Assembly (NCBI GenBank): GCA_904066235.2
Contig: CAJFCV020000002.1
Span: forward strand, 8,184,001 to 8,248,000
From: Bursaphelenchus xylophilus
Taxonomy: Eukaryota; Nematoda; Chromadorea; Rhabditida; Aphelenchoididae
DNA length: 64,000 nucleotides
Direction of reading: 5' to 3'
In this document: piece by piece, positions 1 through 11,193 of the stretch
Numbering within the stretch: the stretch's first letter is position 1
Layout: every line of letters starts with the position of its first letter
The notes under the pieces: generated by a model
Seen by the model: only the letters and a program-made list of their open reading frames with translations
What the model was told of the DNA's origin: nothing
The model's database searches: none
Position numbers and translations under genes: made by a program

Positions 1-494
1 AGAAACCGATGGCATCAAGGGGTTTGTTGATGGAATTGGAGAGAGCATCGAGCACGAAAAAAGAAGGGGAAAGTCGCCCTGAGGCTCATCAGAAATAATT
101 TCCGCTGTAAACAAAGACATGTTCCCGTTCATCTTGCGGGCGTTTATCGTGCCTGCACCGGAAAACGGGGAGACTTGGAAGGCGGCAGGGGACGGGGAAT
201 GGACGTGAGATCGGGGCGAGAAATTGAGAATGACCGGGACGGCGGAGAACGTGAACTTGATCGTGAATGGAAGGAGGGATCAAGAAGGAAAGTAAGTTTT
301 TTGAGTGGAACATTGATGCTACAATGGAACAGGGAACAAAAAATATGGAAGGCAAGAGGTATCTGCAAACTCTGCAGTGTTCAAAATCAAATGTCTAGGT
401 AGGATATGGCTAAAAATGTAGGGAAAATCGGCGTATTTTATATTTCAAAAATAGTGGTTCGGAGAAAATGATGACAAAATCGGCGGTGACTCAC

Positions 495-605
495 AGACCT
501 TGATGAATTTTGGCACAAATCAAGAGTAAGGTCTATCACACGTCACAAAAGATCTTTAGACCGCACTTTGCAGAAACAACAGAGATTTGGTGGTAAGATT
601 ATCCA
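495..605 (+). repeat. RepA family fragment
   Basis: This matches the 5' part of the complete RepA element at 34041-34487. A 'ttttggcacaaat' stretch at about 511 is followed by the core CTTTGCAGAAACAAC near 566 and then 'gagattt'. Both terminal inverted repeats are missing, so it is an old fragment. Confidence 0.5.
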
Positions 606-1594
606 TGATTTTGCAAAAAATGCCTAAACGAAATCTTTTTCTTACAATAAAAATCTTAAACATTGACAGTATTTACGTCACTTGAGTACTCTCTAAATGT
701 CATCAAAATGCCAAAAAAATGATATCAACACCTACGCTAAATTAGTAGTTGAAAAGCTCAAGAAATAGCGATCGCTCTCCTGCTACGTCCGGTTTATAAA
801 GTTCAACGACGTGTTCCGAGTGATTTGTGGATGGGTCATTTGTCGTTTATTAGCTGTAGACTTCGAGACGGCTTCCGGTTACAAGTTCGCTCACCAAGAG
901 CTGGGATTTTAGGATCAGAAAAAATGAAATATTCAAATTTTTAAATCTAGATTGTAAAATAAAAAAAACCGAAATGAACTGAACTATTTACTCCCATCCA
1001 CTGTCTGCTACTCTCCTAGCAGATTTGTAGCTAATCTCCGACATTCTTCCCTCCGAATTCGAAAGTCATCCTCTTCGAACAACCGACTAATCTCCCGTAA
1101 ATCCACATTGTTATAAGTCTACAAAACGAGGCGTTGCGTCTCTCACGGAAAAGGCGAAAGTTTTTCCCGACTGAGCCCTAAGGGGAAAATCGAAAAGCGA
1201 ACCCGTTTAGCTGGTTTCCCGAGATCTCGAGGGCTAGATTCGCCGGTGCATCTTCGCGCCCTCGGGCGTTCCCTCTCTCCATGTTTTTGTTTGTGTTGAC
1301 TAATCACGGTAATCTTGGGATGGCGAAGATGATGTGGAACGGGGCGAAAGCGGGGATTGATTGGATCTGGATGAATGGGATTTTGATTTGAGAAGAAGAG
1401 GGAGGGATACTGTAACATATAAGACTGACAAATATCGGGGAAATTAGGCAAAAGGAGGATACAAATAAACGATGAGATTTGATTGCGCATAAGGTAATGA
1501 ATAATGGAAAATTCAACTTGTGGCGCACCTGCAATTCAAGGATTACAAAGGAACACTGTCTAGGCCACACTTCATCAATTCCTCCTCAAAATTT

Positions 1595-1854
1595 TACAGT
1601 GAGGGACCGGATCCAATGGCAAAAAACATCCCATTTCGCGTCCCGGTAGGGACCAAAATGTCTCCAAACCCTTCCCTTCTCTAAGCTAAAAACCTCGCTT
1701 TGAAGAGCCCGCCTTGAAGGAAAGGGCGCGCTTTTCAAACCGGAGTTTTTTAGCATAGAGAAGGGAAGGGTTTGGAGTCATTTTGGTCCCTTCTGGGATG
1801 CAAAATGAGACGTTTTTTGCCATTGGATCAGGTCCCTCACTGTAGCTCTTTATT
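1595..1854. mobile_element. Foldback MITE flanked by TA
   Basis: The left arm starts TA-CAGTGAGGGACC at 1595 and the right arm ends GGTCCCTCACTG-TA at 1854. The arms remain complementary for roughly 110-125 bases with about a dozen mismatches, so almost the whole 260 bp folds into one hairpin centred near 1725. The TA at each end fits the target-site duplication of Tc1/mariner-type transposition. It has no coding capacity. Family assignment is inferred from the ends alone. Confidence 0.8.
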
Positions 1855-2548
1855 GCACGTAGTGGAGATAGAAAACCGCAAAAATCAACTGATCTCTCAC
1901 AAAAACAGAACAAAAATTATTCCCCATCAAATTCCGGAAAGCATTCACCTACACATAATCCTCATCACGTCTCCTCTCATTTCCGGTTCACGCCAAATAA
2001 GGGCCCTCTCTGTGTACCCTTGGCCGGCGGATATTTATTATTAAAAATCCGGAATAAAGGGCGGAATTGTTTGCTCAGATTCCCTCACACGCTTCTAAAT
2101 TAAGCTTTTGTTTTGTTCGCCGGAGAATAATGAGAAGAACAGTGGCTTGATTTTGGGACATTTAACCTTTTTTCGAGGGATTTGTGGAAATTGAAATGAG
2201 ACAATGAAAAGGGGAAGTGAAAGTAAATAGAATGTGTGGGAGAATATTCAAACACAAGAGTAACTCGAGGTACTATTATATATTACATTGCTGTTTCCAA
2301 TGAGATTTGAGCCTATCATTTTCTGAAAGCCTTTCAACGTCCATAAATTTTTGTGAGAGAGCACGCAAAATGAAGGGAGCCGGCTAGACAAAAAAAACGT
2401 TTCTTGCCAATAACTTGTCTGCTCCTGCTCGAAAAGACTTGATTGCTTGTAGAAAACTAATACGTTGCCATACAAATTGAGCTTGACATTTTGAAAAAAA
2501 AAATCGCAAAAGGTCGACATTTATCCTCCAAAGAAAGCAATATAATGA

Positions 2549-2816
2549 CTAGAAAGAATCATTGTAATCATCCAATTTGCTGACATCATAGCACCCGCAA
2601 TTGCAGTTATTCTCCAGCTCGCAGGTTCCATACAGCCCCCGGAAGAAGCATTGGGTCATATCGCACCACATATCACATAACAAGCCGCCGCCACATCCTA
2701 AAAACATAAGAGTATTTCCACATCGACTTACGATGAACTGGGGGTCCAACAGGTTTCCGAGAGGTTGCCAGTGCCATGAGGCTGATGAAAACTACAGATA
2801 TCAGGAGCTTTTTCAT
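2549..2816 (-). CDS. ASABF-like 8-cysteine defensin precursor
   Basis: Two exons (2732-2816, 2549-2697) encode 77 residues. The first ~18 residues (MKKLLISVVFISLMALA) are a clear signal peptide. The mature part has eight cysteines spaced C-x5-C-x3-C-x4-C-x8-C-x5-C-x-C-x-C. The C-x3-C, the G-T-C-x5-C and the C-x-C pieces together are the signature of cysteine-stabilised alpha-beta defensins. The C-x3-C-x4-C block and the G-x-C-E start of the last part resemble nematode ASABF/ABF antimicrobial peptides. The expected product is a secreted antimicrobial effector. The intron is only 34 nt (2698-2731). The start codon lies 94 bp downstream of the transporter stop on the same strand, so co-transcription is possible. 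Family assignment rests on cysteine spacing, not overall similarity. Confidence 0.65.
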
Positions 2817-2910
2817 TATAAGCGACCGCGAAATGGAGGAATTTGAGGGAAAATGAGAGAAAATTTCAAATTTAAAAAAAAAAAAATTATTTTTTAATAA
2901 ATAAAAAAAA

Positions 2911-5365
2911 TCAATAAAAATTCTTTTTGATGCATTGAGGTTCCAAAGTGATATTCGAAAACTTTCCACAACAATAAACAGGGGTCACATCGACCACATC
3001 CCCTTCATCCTCCCAATCTTTGATCCATCGTAAATAACAGGGCATTTTGAAGGACGCCGTGGCCAAATCGTTGATCGCAAAAAGTGTGGCGACAATCATA
3101 ATGAAGAAAGAGATCACTGAAAAAGGAAATGTCATCAAAAAAAGCAAAATTTTTTTTTTAAATAATATGATTTTTACTGCAATTTTGCCAAAAAATCTCA
3201 AAATTGATTACCAAATATCCCGCCGATAGCAATAAGATGTGGCCAGCTCGTCATGCTGAGGCTCTCCACAAGCCCAAACTTGCATATTACCATTGTTTTC
3301 CCGCTGCTGCTTTCCGATTCCTCTTCTCTGGCTCGAATGTTCTCAATTCGGACCATCTTTTGATCCAAAACATTCAATTGAAGATAAAATAGGACTGGAA
3401 AAAGGAACGAAGTGGTGCTGAAGGCAAATCCACCGACCAGACCCATCAATGGAGCAAACTCAGGGAAAGTTTCGACAACGATGAGGAGCAGGAGCATCAT
3501 CCCACTGCGGATTACAATTCGATGGAAGCCGAAGTCTACAAAACGCAGTTATCATTGAAATTGATTTTTTTAAAGTGTCAAGCTCAAATTTTAATGAAAT
3601 TTCACGTAAATTTAGTCTATGTTTTTCAAACGTAAATTCTGGATTTTTAACGAGCGCTTTGCAGAAACAACCGAGATTTTTAGGACGAACGATGACCACA
3701 ATTCGACAATTTTTTCCAGTCCTGTCATAAAAAGCTCCAGTTCCATTTCTACAGGAGATAATTCATTGCCACACAAAACTGGCAGAGATATAATCCAAAA
3801 ATATTTTTGTCTGGTCACTCTCCGCATTTAGCCTACTCTCTCGTCTGCAAATATCGCTGAACAGGCGGCGAAAAAGTCCTGAGAATTTTTGGCGCCCCCA
3901 AAAATCTGTCGCACCCCGAAAAATTGATTTGTCGCTGCGAAAAATGGAAATCGCGCGCGACGCAAACCAAAACAAAGCAAAAATGCACTGTGCAAGCGCC
4001 TTTTTGGGCCGGATGCACGGTGCAAATTTTTTTCGAGCTCATTCTTCCTTACAAACTTTTTTTGAACAAATTTACCATCCGGAGCTCCCATGATCTCCTC
4101 CACAGTTTGCATGACCGGATTCATCACCAAAATTACAGTGGTAATGCAATGGACAGTAATCAAGATGTTGACCGACTCCTGAATCCACTCAATTTGAAGA
4201 TTATTTATCACGGAAGGAGCCAAATTGGCATTGTATGCCAAATTTGCGACCAAAGAAATTGGAGAGTATAACATTGTGATTACTGTAAAAAAAATATTCC
4301 ATTCATTAATTTCATTAAAAATAAAAAAAAATACGGAAAAACTCACTAAAATAAGCCAAAATAGAGGCGAGCCCGAACTTCTGTGGCTGTCTCATATCGT
4401 TTTGAATGGTTGGGAAACAAGCGTGCCCTCCATAAGCCAGCATTACATTTCCCAGACTTGTAAATGCTGCCGTGTATTCAAAGTGTGGCACAGTCAAGGT
4501 GTCATCGCATGTTCTCAAGTCGCTGGTGGCCCCGCAAAATGCCAAAATAACCGCAGCGATTGTACAACCAATACTCAGCATCATTGCCCACCTAGAACAA
4601 CATAAACAATAAAAATTTTTAGATGTTCCGTGACAAATTTATACTCCAATTGCAAAAAATCAAGCTGCCAATTCCTTACCAGAAGTCCTTGGGTGATTTC
4701 AGCATTGTGAATGGAGTGATGATCATAGTTATGATGACCGCCGCAAAGCAATAATCCAACTTGAGAGCAGCGAATTGTTTGACAGCATCATTCACATTTT
4801 TCGAGCTCACCACCACAAAAATCACGGCCATCCCGAACATCCCAAGGTTAACACTGATCTCAACTAGACGTCTGGAATAGAAAATTAAATTATTTACAGC
4901 CCTGGAGGCACTAAAATTACTTCATCCACACCCCATAAGACCGGAAGCCAATCTGAGCGTAGGGATCTCGACAATGATGACGATACTCTGGCCAATGTTT
5001 CTGAACAATCAGCCAGGATCGACCCAAAATTATGGAAGTGTAAGCAGCCATACAACCAGAAAGAAGGAGGAAAGCGTTACCGAAATAGAAACCTAAAATA
5101 CGTTGAATACTAATCCTCAAAACTTACCGAGAGCTCTGACAGACAATGGTAGTGCAATCATCCCAGCACCGGCGAGTTCCCCGGCCACAAATAGCCCAGT
5201 TACCACCCAGCCCATCCCACTTTTCTTGTCCAAATATCCATTTGAATCTTCGTTTGGCGAATGATCACTGGATTTCTCAAGATTCGATGAACTTTCACCC
5301 CGACTCTTAGAAGGCATAAGGCCCTTGATAGAATTGACGGTACCACGCTCTTGATTATGAAGCAA
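2911..5365 (-). CDS. Amino-acid/auxin permease family transporter
   Basis: Seven exons (5128-5365, 4921-5092, 4680-4871, 4347-4591, 4076-4282, 3212-3535, 2911-3116) close in frame to 527 residues. A polar, Ser-rich cytosolic N-terminus of about 45 residues precedes the first membrane segment, which contains GELAGAGMIALPLS. That is the typical TM1 of Aa_trans (PF01490) carriers such as the SLC36/SLC38/VGAT-like group. About ten hydrophobic segments follow, and the YGGHACFPTIQNDM stretch is also typical of the family. It should move small neutral amino acids, probably with protons; the substrate cannot be read from sequence. The C-terminus ends in a short Cys-containing luminal tail. Intron 5 (3536-4075) is far larger than the others and is built almost wholly of RepA and RepB repeats. 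Confidence 0.88.
3560..3880 (+). repeat. RepA family copy inside an intron
   Basis: This aligns by eye with most of the element at 34041-34487. It shares the core GCGCTTTGCAGAAACAACCG (from 3654), the central 'catttctac' region, and the downstream 'ggtcactctccgcatttagc' and 'caggcggcg' blocks. Its terminal inverted repeats are not recognisable. It lies in intron 5 of the amino-acid transporter. Confidence 0.65.
3868..4040 (+). repeat. RepB family copy inside an intron
   Basis: This begins with 'aaaaagtcctgagaattttt', like the ends of the RepB element at 41868-42113, and shares 'gtcgctg', 'atcgcgcg' and 'atgcactgtgcaa' followed by a second 'gcacggtgcaa'. It abuts the RepA copy, so two unrelated elements lie back to back in one intron. 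Confidence 0.6.
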
Positions 5366-5583
5366 GAAAAATTAATTTTTCTCCCAGTTTCGTTGAAAAA
5401 ACGACCGATTTCCAAGTTTGGCAATACAAAAATCAAAGACCAATTTTTTTCCGGTCCCTGTCGATTCAATTCCAAGTTGGCAGATAAAAAAATTCGAATA
5501 ACTAATAACTAAATTCATTCACAACAATAAATTACAAACCGTAACAATGAGAAATTATGTCCTATGCCTATACTGAATCAAGA

Positions 5584-7142
5584 TTATTTGGGTATGCGGC
5601 GGATTTCATTGGAAAGCCAGAGAACGAAGCCAATCAGAGCCATGGAACCGGACTGATGAAGCGCGGCAAGCCAGACAGGAACATGGTGGACCTGAATTTA
5701 TTATCCTCCAAAGATGACTATGACCTACCAAGGTAGAGATGCCGAGGATTGCCTGTGCATATCCCATGGCCATGAGGCCGTGAAGGGCGATCTTGGCGCG
5801 GGGATGGAGAGCTAATCTTCGTCCTTTCAGCCAGGTCATCGTGATCGAAAGGAGGGTGAGATACGCCTGAAATAATAAAAAGATAAACCAAATCCTCATT
5901 GACAACATGTTCATCTCAATTACTATTATTTTTACTTACCAAATTTCTATGAATAAACTGGACGGTGACCTCATTTTCGAAGAAATTCTTCCATGCCGGA
6001 GATTTGGAGGTCATGTTTTCAGGGAGCCAACGGTCCGCGAATTTCGGCCAGGAGTTGTAGACCAAGCCGGCGTCCAATCCGGCGACGAACCCGCCGAAAA
6101 TGGCGGTCAGGAAGATCAGGGCTTTGGCTCCGTGGGTGATGCCACGGAACTTTTTGATTCCTTGGATAGCAGTGTGCTGAAAGTAACCCATTTCATTCTA
6201 ATTCGACTTCTTACAGCCTTATAAATCAACAAAATTAACGCCAAAGCTATTGGAGATAATCTAATCAACAAGATGCTCAACTTACGTCAGCTGGTTTCAA
6301 GACATTTGAGAGTCCAGTCCATAAAAACATGGCATAAAGAACAAAGGCCATGGAGAGATGGGTAGTTAATCGATACTGACTGACTCTGGGGATGTCCCTG
6401 TTAGAATTGTTCTCCGGATTCAGTCCGCTCTTCACCATCCACCATCCCACTGCGCCTTGAGCGCAGATCAATCCTCCAGCTAGAAGCATCCGCTTTTTCA
6501 TGGCTCCATTGAATCGTCCTTTGTACCAAAAGTAAGTGCAGGGAATCAGAAAAGCCAATCCGATGGCTCTGCCCCACATTCGATGGAGATATTCCATGGT
6601 CCAGATGAATTTGAATTGGTTTAGAGTCATCTCTTCGTTCGAGGATTTGCTGAAAAGATTTTTTTATTTATGATACCAAACCTCAATATCCAGAAATAGA
6701 AACTCCCCCCAAAACTTACAACTTGTACTCCGGATAAGCTTTATATCGTTCGAATTCCAGCTCCCATTCCCTCTGATTGAATGGGGGCTTCATTGTTCGA
6801 AAGAGATCCCAATTCACCATGCTGAGGCCACTTTCCGTTAGTCTGGTCACTCCTCCCAAAGCGACAGCTCCATAAACTAATCCAGCACATCCCAGAAGCC
6901 ACACTCCAACTGTCTTCGATTGCGAATGGGTTTGGCCTGGGGATTTGAGAGATTCCCCGAGAAATCGACGAACTTCATACTGGGGTCTGAAGAGACGGCA
7001 AGTATAATATAACGCGTATTATAAATCATTACAATCTGGATTCAAATAAGGTCAAAATCAAAACTTACATCCTATGTACTGACTTGGCTGTCAACAAGAG
7101 CTCCGTGCATTTTTTCAGCGGGATTCGCCGAAACAATGACAT
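5584..7142 (-). CDS. cox-15: Heme A synthase COX15
   Basis: Six exons (7069-7142, 6720-6986, 6286-6649, 5940-6176, 5729-5866, 5584-5691) give 395 residues, the normal family length. COX15 oxidises the C8 methyl of heme O to make heme A for cytochrome c oxidase, in the mitochondrial inner membrane. The family signature [16 protein letters not shown] lies just after the first membrane segment. Four heme-ligand histidines are visible in conserved settings: [21 protein letters not shown] and LHQSGS. The N-terminus ([11 protein letters not shown]) is basic and fits a mitochondrial presequence. The 5' end is 430 bp from the stop codon of holocytochrome c synthase on the same strand. I recall the same neighbour pair in C. 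elegans (T06D8.5/T06D8.6), which supports orthology. Confidence 0.96.
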
Positions 7143-7572
7143 CTGAAGGAAAGCTTCGTCTTATACTGAATTCATCCCGAATCCTTTATTAAGAACTTTT
7201 CTTTGGACACATTACCATTTCATCAGAAGTCGAAATTTGAAAAAAAGTAAAACCTTTATTGATAACAACCTCACATTCCACTGGGGAATTTCTGAACCGC
7301 CTTTGAAAACCTAGACTTTCTTAGTGCCTGAGACATCGTTTTTTGATATAAACCGGGGAACGGCAGGGTTTACGACACAAAATATTGAGCTTAACAAAAT
7401 AGTTGGGTATGGGACAACAATAACAAGACCATGGGCTGTTACGAACCGAGGTGTGGCCTACGGATGGCCGGTTAGAGCTAATTGGACCTAAGTGCAAGAA
7501 ATATTCGACTGGATGATGGATAATATAGAAAGTATATCATAACTCTATATTATACATCAAATAAGAAAGCAT
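7143..7572. other. Intergenic between two heme enzymes
   Basis: These 430 bp separate the synthase stop codon from the COX15 start. No gene was seen. It is AT-rich, and no spliced-leader acceptor could be fixed with confidence. Confidence 0.5.
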
Positions 7573-8721
7573 CTACGATTCTGTTGGTGGGATCGGCAGC
7601 TTCGGGGCAAATCCCAGAGTCTCATATTTGAATCTCCAATAAGCGACCACCATTCGATCCCACACATTCTGCGGGTCATTCAAGGCGGGTCGAACATCCA
7701 GAACGGTGAAGATCTTCGAGTTTGGATCAACCGCGCCACCGTCATAGTAATCAATCACATATTGAACCTAGAAAATACCGTAACTTTTTCGCCCGTTTAT
7801 TGTTACACCTAAAATTTAACAAAGAAAGTGAAAACACTTACATCCTTTTGTCCGCACCTATCAACAATCCAGTCGTGTCTATCAAAAGGCAGTTCATATC
7901 CCAACCAACTTCGGATTCTGGCTCTTGGGGAGATATTCTTGGCGTCACCTTTGAAACTCTTCAATCTTGGGCAATCACATTCGCTAAAAAATCCAAAAAT
8001 AAAGAAACCCCACGAAAAAACTTTCATAAAAGAACAAAAGGCGCAAACAACTTACGGATGAAGAAGATTCTCCCACTTGAGGACTTCCTTCCAGGCTTGT
8101 TCGTTATTGGCATTGTGGATCTTGATAATATTTTCCATATCCGAATCAGACAGCTGATCTTCTTGCCATCTCCATCCTTTTCTCAACATTGCATTCCAGA
8201 ACATCTGAGGAGATGGGTATTCCCACGTCTTTCCGGGTTCAGTTGCCTTCGGGATTGTGGAGCGCTCACGTTTTGTGGAAAGAGGGAATGGCTGATCAGG
8301 AGCAGGACGTTGGTTCGGTGGAGGCATCTGTAATGAAAGATCGGGTTACAAAGTATTGAAGGTACATAAAACATCCTATGCTCTTCTTCTCAACACAAGG
8401 ACAATATCAAGAGTTACATATCAAACCTACGCGTTCTTTAAGACCTAAAGCAACAACAATTCCAAATAAACCAACTTACTGCATTTAGCGGGTCGATCTG
8501 ATGAGGATTCGCCGCGCCAGCCGATGATGGGCATTCACTAACATAAGCTTGGCAGTTCCCTTCAGCCTTGGGACAACCTCCTGAACCCGTCGAAGAAGCC
8601 AGAGCCCTTTTGATTCCATCTTTGTCCAATCCAGCGTGAGGTTCCTTGGCCTAAAAGTATAAACCATACAGATAAAGTTGAGTCCTACCTGGTTCTGAGG
8701 TACTGATTGTGTGGAGCCCAT
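7573..8721 (-). CDS. cchl-1: Holocytochrome c-type synthase (heme lyase)
   Basis: Five exons (8689-8721, 8480-8650, 8056-8327, 7842-7983, 7573-7767) encode 270 residues. The enzyme attaches heme covalently to apocytochrome c in the mitochondrial intermembrane space. The N-terminal part holds Cys-Pro heme-binding motifs ([16 protein letters not shown]). The core begins [18 protein letters not shown] and continues through [47 protein letters not shown] and [10 protein letters not shown], all strongly conserved in HCCS. The His in PFDRHD sits where HCCS proteins carry an invariant DRHDW motif. The N-terminus starts MGS, so myristoylation is conceivable but untested. With COX15 next door, two steps of cytochrome heme maturation lie together. 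Confidence 0.96.
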
Positions 8722-9029
8722 TGTGAAGACAAATCCTAAAAAATATTTCCGTAGTCTAGGTAAAAAGAACGAGCGATTGCGTCAAACAAACGTGAAAAAA
8801 CCGGCTGGCCGCAAAAATGATCGAGAAAAAAGAAATAAAATTTCTTGAGAGCTGGTTTGTTTTCGTGTTGGGACGCAGAACGAGGATGGGTGAGCGCAAT
8901 ACAATGATCTTTATGTAATTCTGCGGTATTGATTTTAACGTATCTCCACCATAATTTAAATTAATTTGAAGAACCAAAATATGCTAATCAAGCCATTTCT
9001 TCGTTAAAGCGAATTAATTAGTAGACAAC
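8722..9029. promoter_or_regulatory. Divergent intergenic region
   Basis: These 308 bp lie between the minus-strand synthase and the plus-strand tandem trio, so the promoters of both must lie here or overlap the genes. I see no TATA box or named site that I can defend. Confidence 0.4.
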
Positions 9030-9925
9030 ATGTGGAAGGTACTGATATTTCTGAGTTACTTTTTTGTTTTATCATCTTCGTATACTTTTGGAGATGTTTG
9101 TGGAGGTCTGAAGTATGGAAATTCAGTTCACTTCCAAGCGAATCCAGATTCCAATTTGACGCTCAGATTCCAGTCAACGGGAAAGAATTGCAGTTCCAAT
9201 GGAGAGACGGACGTGGAGCATTTTTACATCCTTCAACTGGGATTTGATGCTGCGAACAAGAGATTGTACTATTCTTTCGGGCCAGATATTGAGCCCGATG
9301 TGATAAACTCTACTGACTACACTTTATCGCAGCCGTATAAGGACTTGCTTGATGTGGAAATTGTTTTTATGGAGTACTCTTCCTACGCAGTCATAATCAA
9401 CGGAAAATCTATTGTAGTAATTTCGTAAGTTATGAATTAAGGAAGTCTTATCCGGAATTTTGTACATGGAATTCTAGCATCGAATAAGCCGCTATACTTG
9501 ATAAAAATACCCTTTTCAGTTCCCCTTACGGCTATTTCCCCGTGAACTGCATCTATATCCATGGAGATGACATTAAATTAAATTACTATTGGATCGAAGG
9601 CAACGAATACTGTCCTGATCGAGTTCTTGACAAGCCCGATCCATCTCGATATGTCTGGACCACCACACCGACTACTACGACCACCACGATTCCACCGTTT
9701 CCCGATCATTTTCCTCCATCCGGATGGCCTGAATGCAATCTCCCTTTTTGTTATCCCTCGATGGAATTTCCATGTCCGAAAGCCTGCTACAGTGGAGGGC
9801 CGTATTACTGTCCTCCGAATTGTTATGAGATGCCGGGCAGAGGATATTATCCACCACCTGTTTATCCGCCTTGTAATATGCGCCAACTTCCGAGTTGTCT
9901 TCCGATTCCTCCTGATCGTGGATAA
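9030..9925 (+). CDS. Secreted galectin-like/8-Cys protein, paralog A
   Basis: Two exons (9030-9424, 9520-9925) give 266 residues. A signal peptide (MWKVLIFLSYFFVLSSSYTF) is followed by a beta-rich domain of about 135 residues. This starts GDVCGGLKYG and contains YAVIINGKSIVV, then PYGYFPVNCIYIHGDDIKL. The order resembles a galectin sandwich, with an initial G-x-x-x-x strand, a late V-x-I-N-G strand, and then the H-x-P/I-x-G strand pair. The WG-E-R sugar-binding motif is absent. A Thr-rich linker precedes a C-domain with Cys spacing C4C7C3C7C3C16C7C (numbers are residues between cysteines). Several N-glycosylation sequons are present. Its two paralogs share length, intron position and intron phase. 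I do not recognise a named family; the galectin link is inferred from pattern only. Confidence 0.8.
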
Positions 9926-10128
9926 TTTAATTATTTGTTTGAAAGTAAATAATATAATATAGTATATATATGATAGTGATTTTTCCTAATGTTTATAAGA
10001 CTAAAGAGTCGTTTTAACAGAGGGATCAACATAGTAATTGGCTGAATTAACATTTTTATTGGCTAGTTTCATTACGAGCTAGATGAAATCATCTCTGATT
10101 TTTAATCAAATTTTTTACTTGGACAAAA

Positions 10129-11000
10129 ATGGAACATGTATCGCTACTTTATACTACTCTTCTTTTCGTTCCAATTGCTTGCTATTTTGTACAATACGGA
10201 GAAGTATGTGGAGGCCTACGGCCCGGGATGAAAGTCAGATTCGAGGTGTATCCGTACAGCAATATGACTGTTACATTTCAAGCTCGAGGCATGAATTGCA
10301 GCCCAGTCCGGACCTATGCTATTCAACATTACAATGCTCTGTATTTGTTCATGGAGGCGGAGCGAGGTTTCATCGTTTATGGATATGGAAAAGACATCCA
10401 ACTGGAATTCACGAAAACGGTAGATATTCCTAAGTGGGAGACTGGGCTGGTTTTTGTTGACATCCGGGTGACAGAGGTTGGATATGATGTTTATATTAAC
10501 GGCACCAGATACGCTTCCGCTAAGTAAGTTATGTAGATGCATTGCGAAGAGAAAAGGCATCTTCTAAGAACCATGCTCGTTATTAATTCTCTTCCAAAAG
10601 TTTCAGATCACCGTATCATCACCTTCCAATCACTTGTGTAGAAATCACCGGAAGTCATATGGAAATGACGAATTATTGGATTGAAGGAAACGAGGACTGT
10701 CCACAACGCGAAGGAGATCATCCAGATCGCAGTCTGTACGTCACAACCACTACCGTTGCCCCAACTACTCTTCCGCCGTATCCCGATGATTTTCCGCCAG
10801 AAGGATGGCCGCAATGCCAGTTCCCATATTGCTACCCTAAAATGGAATTTCCATGTAAGAAAGTCTGCTATAATGAGGGGCCGTATTACTGTCCTCCTCA
10901 GTGTTATTTCATGCCTGCTAGAGGATACTACCCACCATCAGTTTATCCACCCTGTAATATGAGTGGTTTACCTAGTTGTCTGCCAATTCCTGATTCGTAA
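10129..11000 (+). CDS. Secreted galectin-like/8-Cys protein, paralog B
   Basis: Two exons (10129-10523, 10607-11000) give 262 residues; exon 1 has exactly the length of exon 1 in paralog A (395 nt). After a hydrophobic leader ending near QYG comes EVCGGLRPGMKVRFEV. The domain then runs through YDVYINGTRYAS, the intron, and PYHHLPITCVEITGSHMEM. The His/Pro/Ile/Gly pattern after the intron is the most galectin-like of the three. The linker is short and Thr/Pro-rich. The eight C-terminal cysteines have the same spacing as in paralog A, with the shared blocks MEFPC, GPYYCPP, RGYYPP and YPPCNM. The polyadenylation signal AATAAA (10999-11004) overlaps the stop codon. Function is unknown; it is presumably extracellular. 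Confidence 0.8.
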
Positions 11001-11193
11001 TAAAGTTTTATTCCAAAGTAAAAACTGATAACATTTATTTTGCTACGATGTCAAACGCGGAGGTGATAAAGTTAATTGATAATATTGCTGCCTAATAACC
11101 GCATAACCAATAATTTTTATGAGGTTATTCTATAACGTCCCTGTTCGTCCACGCTTATTCCTCACATGGGCATGCAGACACAGACCTAAAACC

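Larger units (their letters stand above)
1..2548. other. Gene-free left flank
   Basis: No coding region is convincing on either strand. The short open frames are low-complexity and have no recognisable domain. The stretch holds a degraded RepA fragment around 495-605, which carries the diagnostic core CTTTGCAGAAACAAC at 566-580, and the foldback element at 1595-1854. The rest is AT-rich sequence in which I see nothing specific. Confidence 0.6.

Noticed and set aside
7722..8333. 203-aa plus-strand frame
   Set aside because: It runs antisense across two exons and the introns of the well-conserved holocytochrome c synthase.
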